A stretch of 64,000 bases of DNA from Candidatus Rokuibacteriota bacterium (GCA_003220225.1 QHRU01000032.1:1-64000); one strand, 5' to 3'; positions 33,124-41,660 are shown, counted from the stretch's first letter. Numbers and translations: made by a program. Notes: generated by a model not told the origin, from the sequence alone.

Positions 33124-33957
33124 CTAGGGTTCCACCGGCGTGTCCGTGCGGCCGCCCCATTCCGTCCACGAGCCGTCGTAGACCGCGACGCGCGGATGGC
33201 CGAGCACGTGGAGCGCGAAGGCGAGCACCGAGGCGGTGATGCCGGAGCCGCACGTCGTCGCGACCGGCCGCGCGAAATCCACGCCCGCGGCCTCGAACTT
33301 CTTCCGCAGCTCGCCGGCCGGCAGCAGCGTCCCGTCTGGACGCACGAGCGTGTCCGAGGGCAGATTGAGGCTGCCGGGAATGTGACCGCCGCGCAGCCCG
33401 GCGCGCGGCTCCGGCTCGGCGGCGGCGAAGCGGCCGGCCGAGCGCGCGTCGAGGACCTGCTCGCGGCGCGTCGTGAGGTTGTCGCGCATCGCCGCGAGGT
33501 CGCGCACGAGCGCGGGCCGGAGCGTCGCCCTGAAGCCGCGCCGCACGGCTTTTGCCTCGCCCGACTCGATCGGCCGGCCCTCGGCCTTCCACTTCGGAAA
33601 GCCGCCGTCGAGCACGGCCACGGCGTCGTGGCCGAAGGCGCGGAAGGTCCACCACACGCGCGCGGCGCTCACGACGCCGCGGGTGTCGTAGACGACCACG
33701 CGGTCGCCGGCGCCGACGCCGAGGGCGCCGACCGCCTCGGCGAACGCGTCGGCCGTCGGCAGCATGTGCGGCAGGGGCGTCGTGCGGTCGGCGACGCCGT
33801 CGATGTCGAAGAACGCGGCGCCGGGGAGGTGTGCGGTGAGAAACTCCGCGCGCGCATCGCGCTTGGCCTGCGGCATGTGCCAGGAGCCGTCGAGCGCTTT
33901 CACGTGTGGATCGCGCAGGCGCGCGGCGAGCCAGTCGGTGGAGACGAGGTCGGTCAC
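33124..33957 (-). CDS. sseA: 3-mercaptopyruvate sulfurtransferase
   Basis: A 277-residue two-domain rhodanese. The catalytic Cys236 sits in CGSGITASV, the loop form specific for 3-mercaptopyruvate sulfurtransferase (CG[S/T]G-type) rather than thiosulfate sulfurtransferase. The N-terminal domain is the inactive rhodanese fold. It transfers sulfur from 3-mercaptopyruvate to thiols or cyanide. GTG 33957 overlaps the stop of the upstream quadruple-rhodanese gene (GTGA), so they are coupled; cysteine dioxygenase follows 11 nt after its stop. Confidence 0.9.
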   Translation of the reverse strand: MTDLVSTDWLAARLRDPHVKALDGSWHMPQAKRDARAEFLTAHLPGAAFFDIDGVADRTTPLPHMLPTADAFAEAVGALGVGAGDRVVVYDTRGVVSAARVWWTFRAFGHDAVAVLDGGFPKWKAEGRPIESGEAKAVRRGFRATLRPALVRDLAAMRDNLTTRREQVLDARSAGRFAAAEPEPRAGLRGGHIPGSLNLPSDTLVRPDGTLLPAGELRKKFEAAGVDFARPVATTCGSGITASVLAFALHVLGHPRVAVYDGSWTEWGGRTDTPVEP

Positions 33958-35534
33958 CGCGTGTCCTTCAGGAGCCGATGCGGGCTCGTGCCGTCGGGAT
34001 CGAGCGCCTCCTCCCACCTCAGGTACGCCTCCATCGCCTCGCGGCCGCGCTGGTAGGGTTTGAGCACGACGTCGTCGGCCTCGTCCCAGACGCGAGTCGT
34101 GCCCTCTTCGAGCGGACGGCCGGCGTCCGTCCACGCGCGCGTGCCGCCCTCGAGCACGCTGACCTCCTTGTAGCCGAGGCCCGCGAGCGTCGCCGCGGCG
34201 AGCGTGGAGGCGACGCCGTCCTCGCACGTGAGGACGATCGGCCGCGTGCGGTCCGGCCCCACGCCCGGGATCTTCGACTCGAGCCGGCTGCGGCAGATCC
34301 AGCCGGCGCCGGGCACGTGGCCGCGCGCGTACGCGTCGCTCATGCCGACGTCGACCACGAGCGCGGCGCCGAGGTCGCCGGGCTTGCGGTAGCGCGCCGC
34401 CGCGCGGGCCGCGTCCCAGCCGAACGGCGCCGGCGCGGGCTGGCCGCTCTCGATCAGGCCGCCGCCGTCGCGCCACGCGGAGACGCCGCCGGCGAGCACG
34501 GCGACGTCGGGGACGCCCATGCGCGTGAACCACGCCGCCGTCATGACCGAGCGCACGAAGCCGTCGCAGATGAACACGTACGACGCGCCGCGGACCGCGA
34601 AGTAGTCGTCGGTGGCCTGCACGGCCTGGCCGCCGGGCGCCCAGATCGAGCCGGCCACGTGGTCGGCCTCGTACTCGTCGGCGGTCCGGACGTCGACCAG
34701 GTAGACGTTGCGCTCGCGGCGCGCGTCCCAGAGCCGGCGGACGTCGTCGACTCCGAGCGACCTCACGCCGTCCTCCGCCGCCACGCGCTTGGCGGTGGCC
34801 GCCGCCTGCACGTGGCTCTTGCTGCCGGGCGCGGGCGCGGTGCGGTTGGCGCCGCGCTCGAGCGTGAGGCCCGCCAGCTCCCAGCCCATGGTGCCGTTCT
34901 CGAGCGCGACGATGGGGTTGGGCAGGCGCATGCGTCGCAGCGACTCGGCGCCGATGTAGGAGCGCGTGCGACCGCCGCAGTGGACGACGATCGTCGTCTC
35001 CGGGCGCTCGACCAGCTCGCCGATGCGCAGCACCAGCTCGCCACCGGGCACGCTGATCGAGCCGGGGATGCAGCCGCGGTGGTACTCCTCGAACGTGCGC
35101 GAGTCGACGATCACCAGGTCGTCACGCTTGTCGATGCGGCGCATCAGCTCGTGCGGCGCGATCTGCGGCGTGCCCCACTCGTGCAGCGCGCGCTCGCCGA
35201 AGACCTTGCTCGGCACGTTCAGCCCCTGCACGACGCGGCGGCCGGCCGCGCGCCACGCGGCCAGCCCACCGTCGAGCACGCGCACGTCGCGATAGCCCAT
35301 CGCGCCGAGCGTCGTGGCGGCCAGCGGCGCCAGCGCGCCGTCGGCGTCGATCAGCGCGATCGGCGTGGCCGGCGCCGTCACCAGCCCCGGCACGCGGAAT
35401 TCGAGCTGCCGGCGGGGGAGCGTCGTCGTCCGGAAGACGTGGCCGCGCTCGAAGGCGCCGCGCTCACGCACGTCGAGCACCGCGTGAGGCGTATCGGAGG
35501 CCATGAGACCGGCGAGGGCGTCGGGCTTCAGCAT
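33954..35534 (-). CDS. quadruple-rhodanese-domain protein (526 aa)
   Basis: Four rhodanese domains in tandem (about residues 1-105, 125-230, 258-365, 375-480) and a C-terminal extension. The putative persulfide cysteines are Cys186 (VVHCGGRTRS), Cys323 (FICDGFVRS) and Cys437 (VLTCEDGVAS). Domain 1 has no cysteine there (LIDADGALA), so it is probably structural. Multi-rhodanese proteins can relay sulfur between domains. It heads the operon rhodanese-sseA-cysteine dioxygenase. ATG 35534 follows a TACGAT box after 6 nt, with no Shine-Dalgarno. The partner acceptor is unknown. Confidence 0.85.
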   Translation of the reverse strand: MLKPDALAGLMASDTPHAVLDVRERGAFERGHVFRTTTLPRRQLEFRVPGLVTAPATPIALIDADGALAPLAATTLGAMGYRDVRVLDGGLAAWRAAGRRVVQGLNVPSKVFGERALHEWGTPQIAPHELMRRIDKRDDLVIVDSRTFEEYHRGCIPGSISVPGGELVLRIGELVERPETTIVVHCGGRTRSYIGAESLRRMRLPNPIVALENGTMGWELAGLTLERGANRTAPAPGSKSHVQAAATAKRVAAEDGVRSLGVDDVRRLWDARRERNVYLVDVRTADEYEADHVAGSIWAPGGQAVQATDDYFAVRGASYVFICDGFVRSVMTAAWFTRMGVPDVAVLAGGVSAWRDGGGLIESGQPAPAPFGWDAARAAARYRKPGDLGAALVVDVGMSDAYARGHVPGAGWICRSRLESKIPGVGPDRTRPIVLTCEDGVASTLAAATLAGLGYKEVSVLEGGTRAWTDAGRPLEEGTTRVWDEADDVVLKPYQRGREAMEAYLRWEEALDPDGTSPHRLLKDTR

Positions 35535-35540
35535 GGCGCT

Positions 35541-35546
35541 ATCGTA
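35541..35546 (-). promoter_or_regulatory. -10 box TACGAT, six bases before ATG 35534
   Basis: Minus-strand TACGAT ends 6 nt before the rhodanese start codon with no Shine-Dalgarno between them, suggesting a leaderless mRNA for the sulfur operon. Confidence 0.4.
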
Positions 35547-35621
35547 CTATGTCGCCGTCGGGGCCGCTTCGCAGGGCTCCGCCGCCCGACGGTCGGGCGG
35601 ACACTCGTTCAAGGAGAAACC

Positions 35622-36044
35622 ATGGGTATCGTCGGCGACTTCGCGAGGGCCTTCAACGCGCGCGACGTGAGCGGGCTGCTCGCGTGCTTCACCGAGCGCG
35701 CCAGCTATACGGACAACTTCTACGGCGAGCACACCGGGCGCGACGGCCTGCGCGCGATGTTCGAGCGCATGTTCGACGAGGGCCGCGACTACGTCTGGCG
35801 GATGGACCGCGTGGTGGAGACGCCGGCCACGGCGGCGGCCGAGTGGACGTTCTCCTACGTCGTGACCGACGTGGTGCCGCGGAGCGCCGGCCGCAAGGTA
35901 CGTTTCCGCGGCATGAGCGTCTTCGAGCTGGAGGGGGGGCGCATCGCGCGCTACCGCGAGTACTTCGACACGGGCGTGGCGCTGCTCCAGCTCGGTTTCG
36001 CGCCGGACTCGATCGCGAAGGTGCTCGGCCGCCGGGTCGGCTGA
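35622..36044 (+). CDS. SnoaL/NTF2-like domain protein
   Basis: A 140-residue protein with the SnoaL-like fold: helical start (FARAFNARDVSGLLACFTERA), the DNFYGEHTGRDGLRAMFERMF segment and a strand-rich second half ending RYREYFDTGVALLQLGF. Such proteins bind small molecules or act as isomerases/cyclases. ATG 35622 has AAGGAG. The stop overlaps the start of the next gene by 1 nt (TGATG), so it is coupled to the acyltransferase-like membrane protein. Confidence 0.83.
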   Translation: MGIVGDFARAFNARDVSGLLACFTERASYTDNFYGEHTGRDGLRAMFERMFDEGRDYVWRMDRVVETPATAAAEWTFSYVVTDVVPRSAGRKVRFRGMSVFELEGGRIARYREYFDTGVALLQLGFAPDSIAKVLGRRVG

Positions 36045-37108
36045 TGCCCCCGCGCCTGGCCTTCCTGGACGTCTTCCGGGGCTTCGCGCTGATCGTGATG
36101 GTGCTGAACCACACGGGGCGCTGGTGGATCGCGCGCGAGATGGGCTGGTGGCGCTACTGGATCGTGTACGGCACCGTCACGGTGGCCGCGCCGATCTTCC
36201 TCTTCCTCGTCGGCTTCGTGCTGCCCCTCTCGCTGCATCGCCACGCGGGCGACATCGTGACGCCGTCGCGGATCTGGAATTACTGGCGGCGCGGCGCCAC
36301 GATCGTCGCGGCCGGCCTCCTGCTCAACGTGATCGTGTTCGGCAGCATCCACCTGCGCTCGCTGTCTCCGGAGGACTCGCCGCTGGCGGGCGGAGTCTTA
36401 CAAACCATCGGGCTCTCGATCATCCTCATGACGCCGACAGCGGCGCTGCTGCGGTGGAGCGGTGGCCGGGCCGCGCTGCTCGGCGCCGCCCTGGTCGGCT
36501 ACCTGGTCTTTCTCGTCGCCTACGAGCCGCTCACGACCTGGCTGCCCAGCCACCCGCTCATCGCCCTCACCCTCTTCCTCGACTATCCGCCGTGGCCGTG
36601 GATCTGCCTCGTGCTCGTCGGCCTCGTGCTCGGCTGGTGGTGGCGCGACGTCGCCGCGCGCGGGCCCGACGCGCCGTTCTTCCGCAACCTCGCCGTCGTC
36701 GGCGGGATTCTCATGGCGCTCGCCGTGCTCGCCGAGCTCGTGTGGCCCTCGTCGCCTCACATCGGCTTCACGCGCGACCGCGTGCTGAACCACCACTGGA
36801 TTCCGGCGCCGATCACCTCGGTGTGGATCCTCGGCACCGTGTTCGTGATGCTCGCGTTGTTCTACTGGCTCTGCGAGGTGCGCGGCTGGCGCCCCAACTG
36901 GCTGGTCGTGCTGGGGCAGACGGCGCTCATGCTCTACTTCGTCCACCAGGTCATCGCGTACACGGTCCTCGGCGAGCGCGGCCTGCACGTGAGCTTCCAC
37001 CGCTGGTGGCAGTTCTGGCTCGCGAACCTCGGGATGATCGTCGCGTGCGTCGCGATGGGCTACGCCTGGCAGGCGATCAAGGCGCGCTCGAAGGGTTGGT
37101 TCTTTTAG
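36044..37108 (+). CDS. membrane protein, heparan-alpha-glucosaminide N-acetyltransferase/DUF1624-like
   Basis: A 354-residue integral membrane protein with about nine hydrophobic segments. The N-terminal RLAFLDVFRGFALIVMVLNH motif (Arg and the later histidine) is the signature shared by DUF1624, DUF418 and acyltransferase-3 proteins, which transfer acetyl groups across the membrane. No further catalytic assignment is possible. Translationally coupled to the SnoaL-like gene. Its 3' end overlaps the convergent unknown gene by 4 nt. Confidence 0.75.
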   Translation: MPPRLAFLDVFRGFALIVMVLNHTGRWWIAREMGWWRYWIVYGTVTVAAPIFLFLVGFVLPLSLHRHAGDIVTPSRIWNYWRRGATIVAAGLLLNVIVFGSIHLRSLSPEDSPLAGGVLQTIGLSIILMTPTAALLRWSGGRAALLGAALVGYLVFLVAYEPLTTWLPSHPLIALTLFLDYPPWPWICLVLVGLVLGWWWRDVAARGPDAPFFRNLAVVGGILMALAVLAELVWPSSPHIGFTRDRVLNHHWIPAPITSVWILGTVFVMLALFYWLCEVRGWRPNWLVVLGQTALMLYFVHQVIAYTVLGERGLHVSFHRWWQFWLANLGMIVACVAMGYAWQAIKARSKGWFF

Positions 37109-37698
37109 CGGTGCGCGCCTGTTCGGACCACCGACCGTGCTGCGTCAGTCGCGGCGAAGACGAGATCCTTGAATGCTCGAGCGCCGTACACCGTTCCATG
37201 GTCTGCCCTGATTCGGCGTGCTGCTCTGCGTACCGTCCGATGGACTGCGCGTAATTCTTTCATGTTCGGTTGCACGGCGATGCCGAGCAGCGCGTTGCTG
37301 AGCTCGGACAGGAGACGATTCACGCGTCCATGGTGACAATAGGGATCGGTCCCACTGAGATCCGAGATTGTTCGCTGAGCCCTATGAGGTCGCGCTTCCA
37401 GGATGATCCATCTGTGCTTCGCCGAGCCGTGGGCGCTCAGCGCAACCGCCAATCCCAGCTCGAGTGGCATGTTGAAGCGCGGCGCTCCATGGCTCAACTG
37501 CACGCGACTGAGGTCGTGGAACGAATAGCGGCAGCTCTTGAGCAGCCTGAGAATGCGACTCAGACGACGCTCCGGACCCGGCAGCTCGAGAGTCGCCCGC
37601 GGGTTCAGGCCAAATGCGACGAGTCCGGCCACAAGGGCGACATACAGGAGCTCGTACTCATCGTCGTACGGAACGTTGAGGAATGCGCCGGCCCGCAA
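37105..37698 (-). CDS. unassigned Rossmann-like protein (TIR/deoxyribosyltransferase-like pattern)
   Basis: About 197 residues from TTG 37698; an upstream extension in the same frame would overlap the preceding gene. The conserved-looking core (FLNVPYDDEYELLYVAL, LKSCRYSFHDLSRVQLS, PRFNMPLELGLAVAL) matches my recollection of a widespread family of roughly 180-200-residue bacterial proteins with no established function. The pattern of a short strand, acidic loop and C-terminal PLELG resembles TIR or nucleoside-deoxyribosyltransferase folds. The segment is less GC-rich than its surroundings. It is preceded, 10 nt upstream, by the 83-aa gene. Confidence 0.6.
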   Translation of the reverse strand: MRAGAFLNVPYDDEYELLYVALVAGLVAFGLNPRATLELPGPERRLSRILRLLKSCRYSFHDLSRVQLSHGAPRFNMPLELGLAVALSAHGSAKHRWIILEARPHRAQRTISDLSGTDPYCHHGRVNRLLSELSNALLGIAVQPNMKELRAVHRTVRRAARRIRADHGTVYGARAFKDLVFAATDAARSVVRTGAHR

Positions 37699-37708
37699 CC
37701 GAACGACG

Positions 37709-37960
37709 CTATAGGGAGCTGCTGCTCTTGCGGCGCGAGCGGACCAAGCGCGACCTCGGCACGCGCGCCGCACGGAGACGGAGAGCCTTCGGCCACTCCT
37801 TCCGAAGAATCTCATCGACGAGCTTCTTGAGCTCGAGTTGGCGCCATCGGGGGATGCGGAAGAGTCGAGCGACTTCCGCCGGGGTCATCGGGCGTTCGGT
37901 GATTCGGATCGGCGCCTGCTTCACGATGTCAGAGTAGTCCTTGCGTACGAGGTAAATCAA
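37709..37960 (-). CDS. small basic helical protein (83 aa), partner of the TIR-like gene
   Basis: An 83-residue protein from TTG 37960, or about 59 residues from ATG 37888. The middle part (MTPAEVARLFRIPRWRQLELKKLVDEIL) looks like a helix-turn-helix or a small DNA-binding helix bundle. The C-terminus is a lysine/arginine/serine tail. Family unknown. It lies directly upstream of the TIR-like gene on the same strand, consistent with a two-gene unit acquired together. Confidence 0.45.
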   Translation of the reverse strand: MIYLVRKDYSDIVKQAPIRITERPMTPAEVARLFRIPRWRQLELKKLVDEILRKEWPKALRLRAARVPRSRLVRSRRKSSSSL

Positions 37961-37983
37961 CGTCCTCGATGAGAGACGGTGGG

Positions 37984-39162
37984 CTAGACCACGCCGGCGT
38001 CGCGCAGGCGTTGGCGCGCGGCGGCATCGTAGCCGAGCTCGGCGAGGATCTCGTCGTTGTGCTGGCCGATGAGCGGCGCGGGGCGATCGACGGCGCCCGG
38101 AGTCTCCGACAGATGGACGGGCACGCCGAGCGCCTTGATGGGGCCGGCGCCGGGATGCACGAGGTCCACCACCATCCCGCGCGCGAGCGTGTGCGGGTCG
38201 CTCAGCGCCTCGGGGTAGGTGTTGATCGGGCCTGACGGCACGCCGGCCGACTCCAGCCGATCCAGCCAGTGAGCGCGCGACTCCTTCGCGGTCGTCTTCT
38301 CGATCTCGGCGGCGAGCGCGTGGCGGTGCTCCAGCCGCTGCGCGCGGCCGGCGAAGCGCGGGTCGTCGAGCAGGTCGGGACGGCCGATCGCGCGACAGAA
38401 TCCGTCGAACAGCTTGTCGTTGGCCGCGCCGACGGTGAACCGGCCATCCGAGGCGCGCAGCGCCTGGTAGGGCGCGCTCAGCCGATGGGCGGAGCCGAGC
38501 GCCTTCGGCGTGCGGCCGGTGGTCCAGTGCTCGGTGGACTCCCAGACGGTGAGCGCCATCGCCGCCTCGAGCAGCGACGTGTCGACGAACTGCCCTTCGC
38601 CCGTCGTCTCGCGATGCTCGAGCGCGCAGAGCACGCCGTAGGCGCCGAAGAGCCCGGCGGCAAGGTCGCTGACGGGAATCCCGGCCTTCGCAGGCGCGCC
38701 GTCCTCCTCGCCGGTGACGCTGATGATGCCACTCATGCCCTGCGCGATGAGGTCGTAGCCGCCGCGTGACGCGTACGGCCCCGTGCCGCCGAAGCCGGAG
38801 ACCGAGCAGTAGATCAGTCGCGGGTTGAGGCGCTTCAGCGTCTCGTAGTCGACGCCGAGCCGGCCGGCGGCCCCGGGTCGGTAGTTCTGCACGAACACGT
38901 CCGCCGTGCGAACCAGCCGATGCATGACCTCGACGCCCTCGGGCGTTTTGAGATCGAGCGTGATCCCGCGCTTGTTGCGGTTGATGGCCATGAACGAGCC
39001 GCTGTGGCCGTGGCGACTCGTGGCGCCGCGGCGCTGCTCTTCACCGCCGGGCGGCTCGACCTTGATGACGTCGGCGCCGAGGTCGGCGAGGTTCATCGTG
39101 CAGTAGGGCGCGGCCATCGCCTGCGTGAGATCGATGACGCGGAGGCCGTCGAGCGGCTTCAT
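37984..39162 (-). CDS. CaiB/BaiF family CoA-transferase (last gene of acyl-CoA operon)
   Basis: A 392-residue class III CoA-transferase: VIDLTQAMAAPYCTMNLADLGADVIKVEPPGG, NRNKRGITLDLK and YDLIAQGMSGI are family signatures. The enzyme moves CoA between carboxylates. ATG 39162 is 3 nt after the preceding crotonase stop. It is closely related to the copy at 41661-42842 and more distantly to 42858-44054. The presence of three in one gene row implies several acids activated in the same pathway. Confidence 0.92.
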   Translation of the reverse strand: MKPLDGLRVIDLTQAMAAPYCTMNLADLGADVIKVEPPGGEEQRRGATSRHGHSGSFMAINRNKRGITLDLKTPEGVEVMHRLVRTADVFVQNYRPGAAGRLGVDYETLKRLNPRLIYCSVSGFGGTGPYASRGGYDLIAQGMSGIISVTGEEDGAPAKAGIPVSDLAAGLFGAYGVLCALEHRETTGEGQFVDTSLLEAAMALTVWESTEHWTTGRTPKALGSAHRLSAPYQALRASDGRFTVGAANDKLFDGFCRAIGRPDLLDDPRFAGRAQRLEHRHALAAEIEKTTAKESRAHWLDRLESAGVPSGPINTYPEALSDPHTLARGMVVDLVHPGAGPIKALGVPVHLSETPGAVDRPAPLIGQHNDEILAELGYDAAARQRLRDAGVV

Positions 39163-39165
39163 GCG

Positions 39166-39915
39166 CTACTCTCCCGTGAATTCCGGCGCGCGCTTGGCGA
39201 AGAAGGCCTTGACCGCCTCACGGTGGTCGCGCGTGCGCTGCAGCCTCGCCCACTCGCCGCGCTCGTAGGTCACCGCCTCCGCCAGCGGCAGCCGCGCGCA
39301 GTGGCGCAGCCCGACCTTGTTGGCCTGGACCGAGAGTGGCGCGCGGGAGGCGACGACGTCGGCGACGCGTCGCGCCTCGGCCTGCACGTCGTCGGCGACG
39401 GCGGACACGAGCCCCAGCGCGAGCGCCTCGTCGGCGTCCACCGCGCGGCCGGTGAGCAGCAGGTCGAGCGCCACGCCTTCGCCCGCCAGCCGCGCGAGCC
39501 GCGCCGTCGACACGGTGAGCCCGAGCTTCACGCCGACGCCGGCGAAGCGCGCGGCCCGGCCGGCCACGCGGATGTCGCAGGCCAGCGCCAGCTCGAAGCC
39601 GCCGCCGTAGGCGTAGCCGTGGACGGCGGCGATGGTGGCGCCGGGAAACTCGGCGAGCGCCCCGAAGACGGCCTCGTCGGCGTCGAGGAACGCCTGGACC
39701 TGCTCGGCCGTCAGCTTCGCCTCGTCACGCAGGTCGGCGCCCGCGCAGAACGCGCGGCCGCGGCCGGTGAGAATCACCGCGCGCAGGCGCCGGGCTCGGA
39801 AGTCGGCGAGGGCGTCGAGCAGCGCGGCGCGCAGCGCGTCCGAGAGCAGATTGAGCGGCGGCGCGTCGAGCGTGAGCGTGCCGACGGCGCCGTCGGCGGA
39901 CACGTGGACGCTCAT
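39166..39915 (-). CDS. enoyl-CoA hydratase/isomerase family protein
   Basis: A 249-residue crotonase. Oxyanion-hole segments GRAFCAGADLRDEAK and HGYAYGGGFELALACDIRVAG are intact. The usual second glutamate is replaced in the VGVKLGLTVSTARL region, so an isomerase or hydrolase variant is possible. ATG 39915 overlaps the gamma-carbonic-anhydrase stop (ATGA). One of three crotonases in this operon. Confidence 0.88.
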   Translation of the reverse strand: MSVHVSADGAVGTLTLDAPPLNLLSDALRAALLDALADFRARRLRAVILTGRGRAFCAGADLRDEAKLTAEQVQAFLDADEAVFGALAEFPGATIAAVHGYAYGGGFELALACDIRVAGRAARFAGVGVKLGLTVSTARLARLAGEGVALDLLLTGRAVDADEALALGLVSAVADDVQAEARRVADVVASRAPLSVQANKVGLRHCARLPLAEAVTYERGEWARLQRTRDHREAVKAFFAKRAPEFTGE

Positions 39916-40490
39916 GTGGACGGCGCTCCCTGGCGCGGGCTGTTCGGCGCCCGCGGCACCGAGCCCGGCGCGCCCTGGGGGCCGAAGCGATAGTCGCGCT
40001 GCCACAGCTCCAGGTATTCGACGGCGTTGCGCTTGATGTCCTCGATTTCCTCCGGTCCCATCTGTCGGATCGGCTTCGCCGGCACGCCCATCACGAGCCA
40101 GCCCGCGGGCACCACCTTGCCCGGAGGCACCAGCGCGCCGGCCCCCACCTGCGCGCCGTCCTCGACGATCGCGCCCGTCAGCACCACGGCGCCGATGCCG
40201 ATGCGCACGTCGTTGCCGATGCGGCAGGCGTGGACGACGCAGCGGTGGCCGATGGTGACGCGGTCACCGACGATGCACGGCAGCTCGGGCGTGACGTGGA
40301 GCACCGAGTTGTCCTGCACGTTCGTGTTGCGTCCGACGTACACGTAGTTGTCCTGGTCGCCGCGCACCACCGTGCACGGCCAGATGGACGCGCCCTCTTC
40401 GATGACGACGTCGCCGATGACCTGGGCGGCCGGATCGACCCACGCGCCCGGATGAATGCGCGGCGTCCGGCCGGGCACCGAGCGGATCAT
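39912..40490 (-). CDS. gamma-carbonic-anhydrase fold protein (hexapeptide repeat; CaiE/PaaY-like)
   Basis: A 192-residue left-handed beta-helix protein: repeated V/I-x4 hexapeptides (VIGDVVIEEGASIWP, IGNDVRIGIGAVVLTGAIVEDG), with the histidines in VLHV and VGDRVTIGHRCVVHA where gamma-carbonic anhydrases bind metal. Within a CoA-transferase/crotonase operon the likely relatives are CaiE and the PaaY thioesterase, which hydrolyse or activate CoA intermediates, rather than a housekeeping carbonic anhydrase. Coupled by ATGA overlaps at both ends. Confidence 0.85.
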   Translation of the reverse strand: MIRSVPGRTPRIHPGAWVDPAAQVIGDVVIEEGASIWPCTVVRGDQDNYVYVGRNTNVQDNSVLHVTPELPCIVGDRVTIGHRCVVHACRIGNDVRIGIGAVVLTGAIVEDGAQVGAGALVPPGKVVPAGWLVMGVPAKPIRQMGPEEIEDIKRNAVEYLELWQRDYRFGPQGAPGSVPRAPNSPRQGAPST

Positions 40491-41158
40491 CGGCGGCTCG
40501 GCGCGGCGATGGGATCGAGGGCCGTGTTGACGGCGCGCTTGAGCGCGGCGACGAGGTCGGGAGGACGGGCGGCGATGTCGCGGGCCCAGGCCGTGGCCTC
40601 GCCCATCAGCGCCTCCGGCGCCACCACGGAGGAGAGCAGGCCGAGCCGGTGGGCTTCCTCCGCCTCCACCGTGCGGCCGGTCAGCAGCAGGTCGCGCGCG
40701 CGGCTCTCGAAGAGCAGCCGCGAGAGCTGGACGTTGGACGCCATGAGGCCGACCTTGACGCCGACGGCGCCGAGCTTGGCGCGCGTCGAGCCGACGCGCA
40801 CGTCGCACCAGAGCGCCAGCACGAGACCGCCGCCCATCGCCCAGCCGTTGACGGCGGCCACGATCGGCCGGTCGTACTCGCGAAGCGCGCGGAACGTCTC
40901 GTCGCCGGCCTTCAGAAATTTGCCGACCGTCTCCGCCGTCAGCTCCTCTTCTTCCTTGAGGTCGGCGCCGCCGCAGAACGCGCGCTCGCCGGCGCCCGTC
41001 AGCACCACCGCGCGCGCGCCAGCGTCGCGGAATTCGGCGAGCGCCTCGCGGATGCCGCGGCGATTCTCGTCGCTGAGCACGTTCATCGGCGGGTTGTCGA
41101 GCACGATGGTGCCCACGGGGCCGTCCGTCCACCAGCGCGTGTGCGCGTTGTCGCCCAT
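40487..41158 (-). CDS. enoyl-CoA hydratase/isomerase family protein
   Basis: A 223-residue crotonase, slightly short for the family. Oxyanion segments ERAFCGGADLKEEEE and NGWAMGGGLVLALWCDVRVG are intact. It is similar in layout to the crotonase at 39166-39915 (VGVKVGLMASNVQL). ATG 41158 overlaps the stop of the truncated crotonase by 1 nt (TGATG), and its stop overlaps the gamma-carbonic-anhydrase start (ATGA). Confidence 0.87.
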   Translation of the reverse strand: MGDNAHTRWWTDGPVGTIVLDNPPMNVLSDENRRGIREALAEFRDAGARAVVLTGAGERAFCGGADLKEEEELTAETVGKFLKAGDETFRALREYDRPIVAAVNGWAMGGGLVLALWCDVRVGSTRAKLGAVGVKVGLMASNVQLSRLLFESRARDLLLTGRTVEAEEAHRLGLLSSVVAPEALMGEATAWARDIAARPPDLVAALKRAVNTALDPIAAPSRR

Positions 41159-41658
41159 CACTTGCCCGTGAACGCGGTCTCGCGCCGCTCGAAGAACGCG
41201 GCCACGGCCGCCTTGTGGTCCTGGGTGGCGATGAGCCGGCGGAAGTGCGCGTGCTCGCGCCCCAGCGCCGCCTCGGGCGTGAGGTCGCGCACGGCGCGCA
41301 CGGCGTCGCGCACCGCGGCGAGCGCCAGCGGCGGCAGCGCGCGGAGCTGTTCGGTGAGCGCCCGGGCCGTGTCGCCCAGGGCCGACTCCGGCACCACGCG
41401 CGTGACCAGTCCCAGGCGCAGCGCGCCCGGCGCGTCGATCGCGCGGCCGGCGAGGATCAATTCCTTCGCGCGGGCCTCGCCGAGCAGCCGCGCCAGCCGC
41501 ACGCCGCAGGCGACGGGATCGGCGACGCCGGCGGTCGAGAAGCGCGCGCCGTCGCCGGCGATACGCAGGTCGACCTCGAGGGCGCGCTCGAAGTCGGGTC
41601 CGACACACGCGCCGGCGACGAGGGCGACACGGATCCCGGCCACTTCGACGATCTCCAT
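41158..41658 (-). CDS. N-terminally truncated crotonase (166 aa)
   Basis: Only 166 residues against about 250-260 in normal crotonases. The product begins at the second oxyanion strand (VALVAGACVGPDFERALEVDLRIAG) and lacks the whole first third with the CAGADL-type loop. The C-terminal helices (QDHKAAVAAFFERRETAFTGK) are complete. ATG 41658 is 2 nt downstream of the CoA-transferase stop and the gene is in frame, with no frameshift remnant upstream. It may be a regulatory or scaffold subunit paired with the full crotonases, or a decaying paralogue. Confidence 0.75.
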   Translation of the reverse strand: MEIVEVAGIRVALVAGACVGPDFERALEVDLRIAGDGARFSTAGVADPVACGVRLARLLGEARAKELILAGRAIDAPGALRLGLVTRVVPESALGDTARALTEQLRALPPLALAAVRDAVRAVRDLTPEAALGREHAHFRRLIATQDHKAAVAAFFERRETAFTGK

Positions 41659-41660
41659 CG

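Noticed and set aside
33906-36044. Long plus-strand frame across the sulfurtransferase genes
   Set aside because: Only its last 140 codons (SnoaL-like, from ATG 35622 with AAGGAG) are supported; the rest is antisense to sseA and the rhodanese gene.
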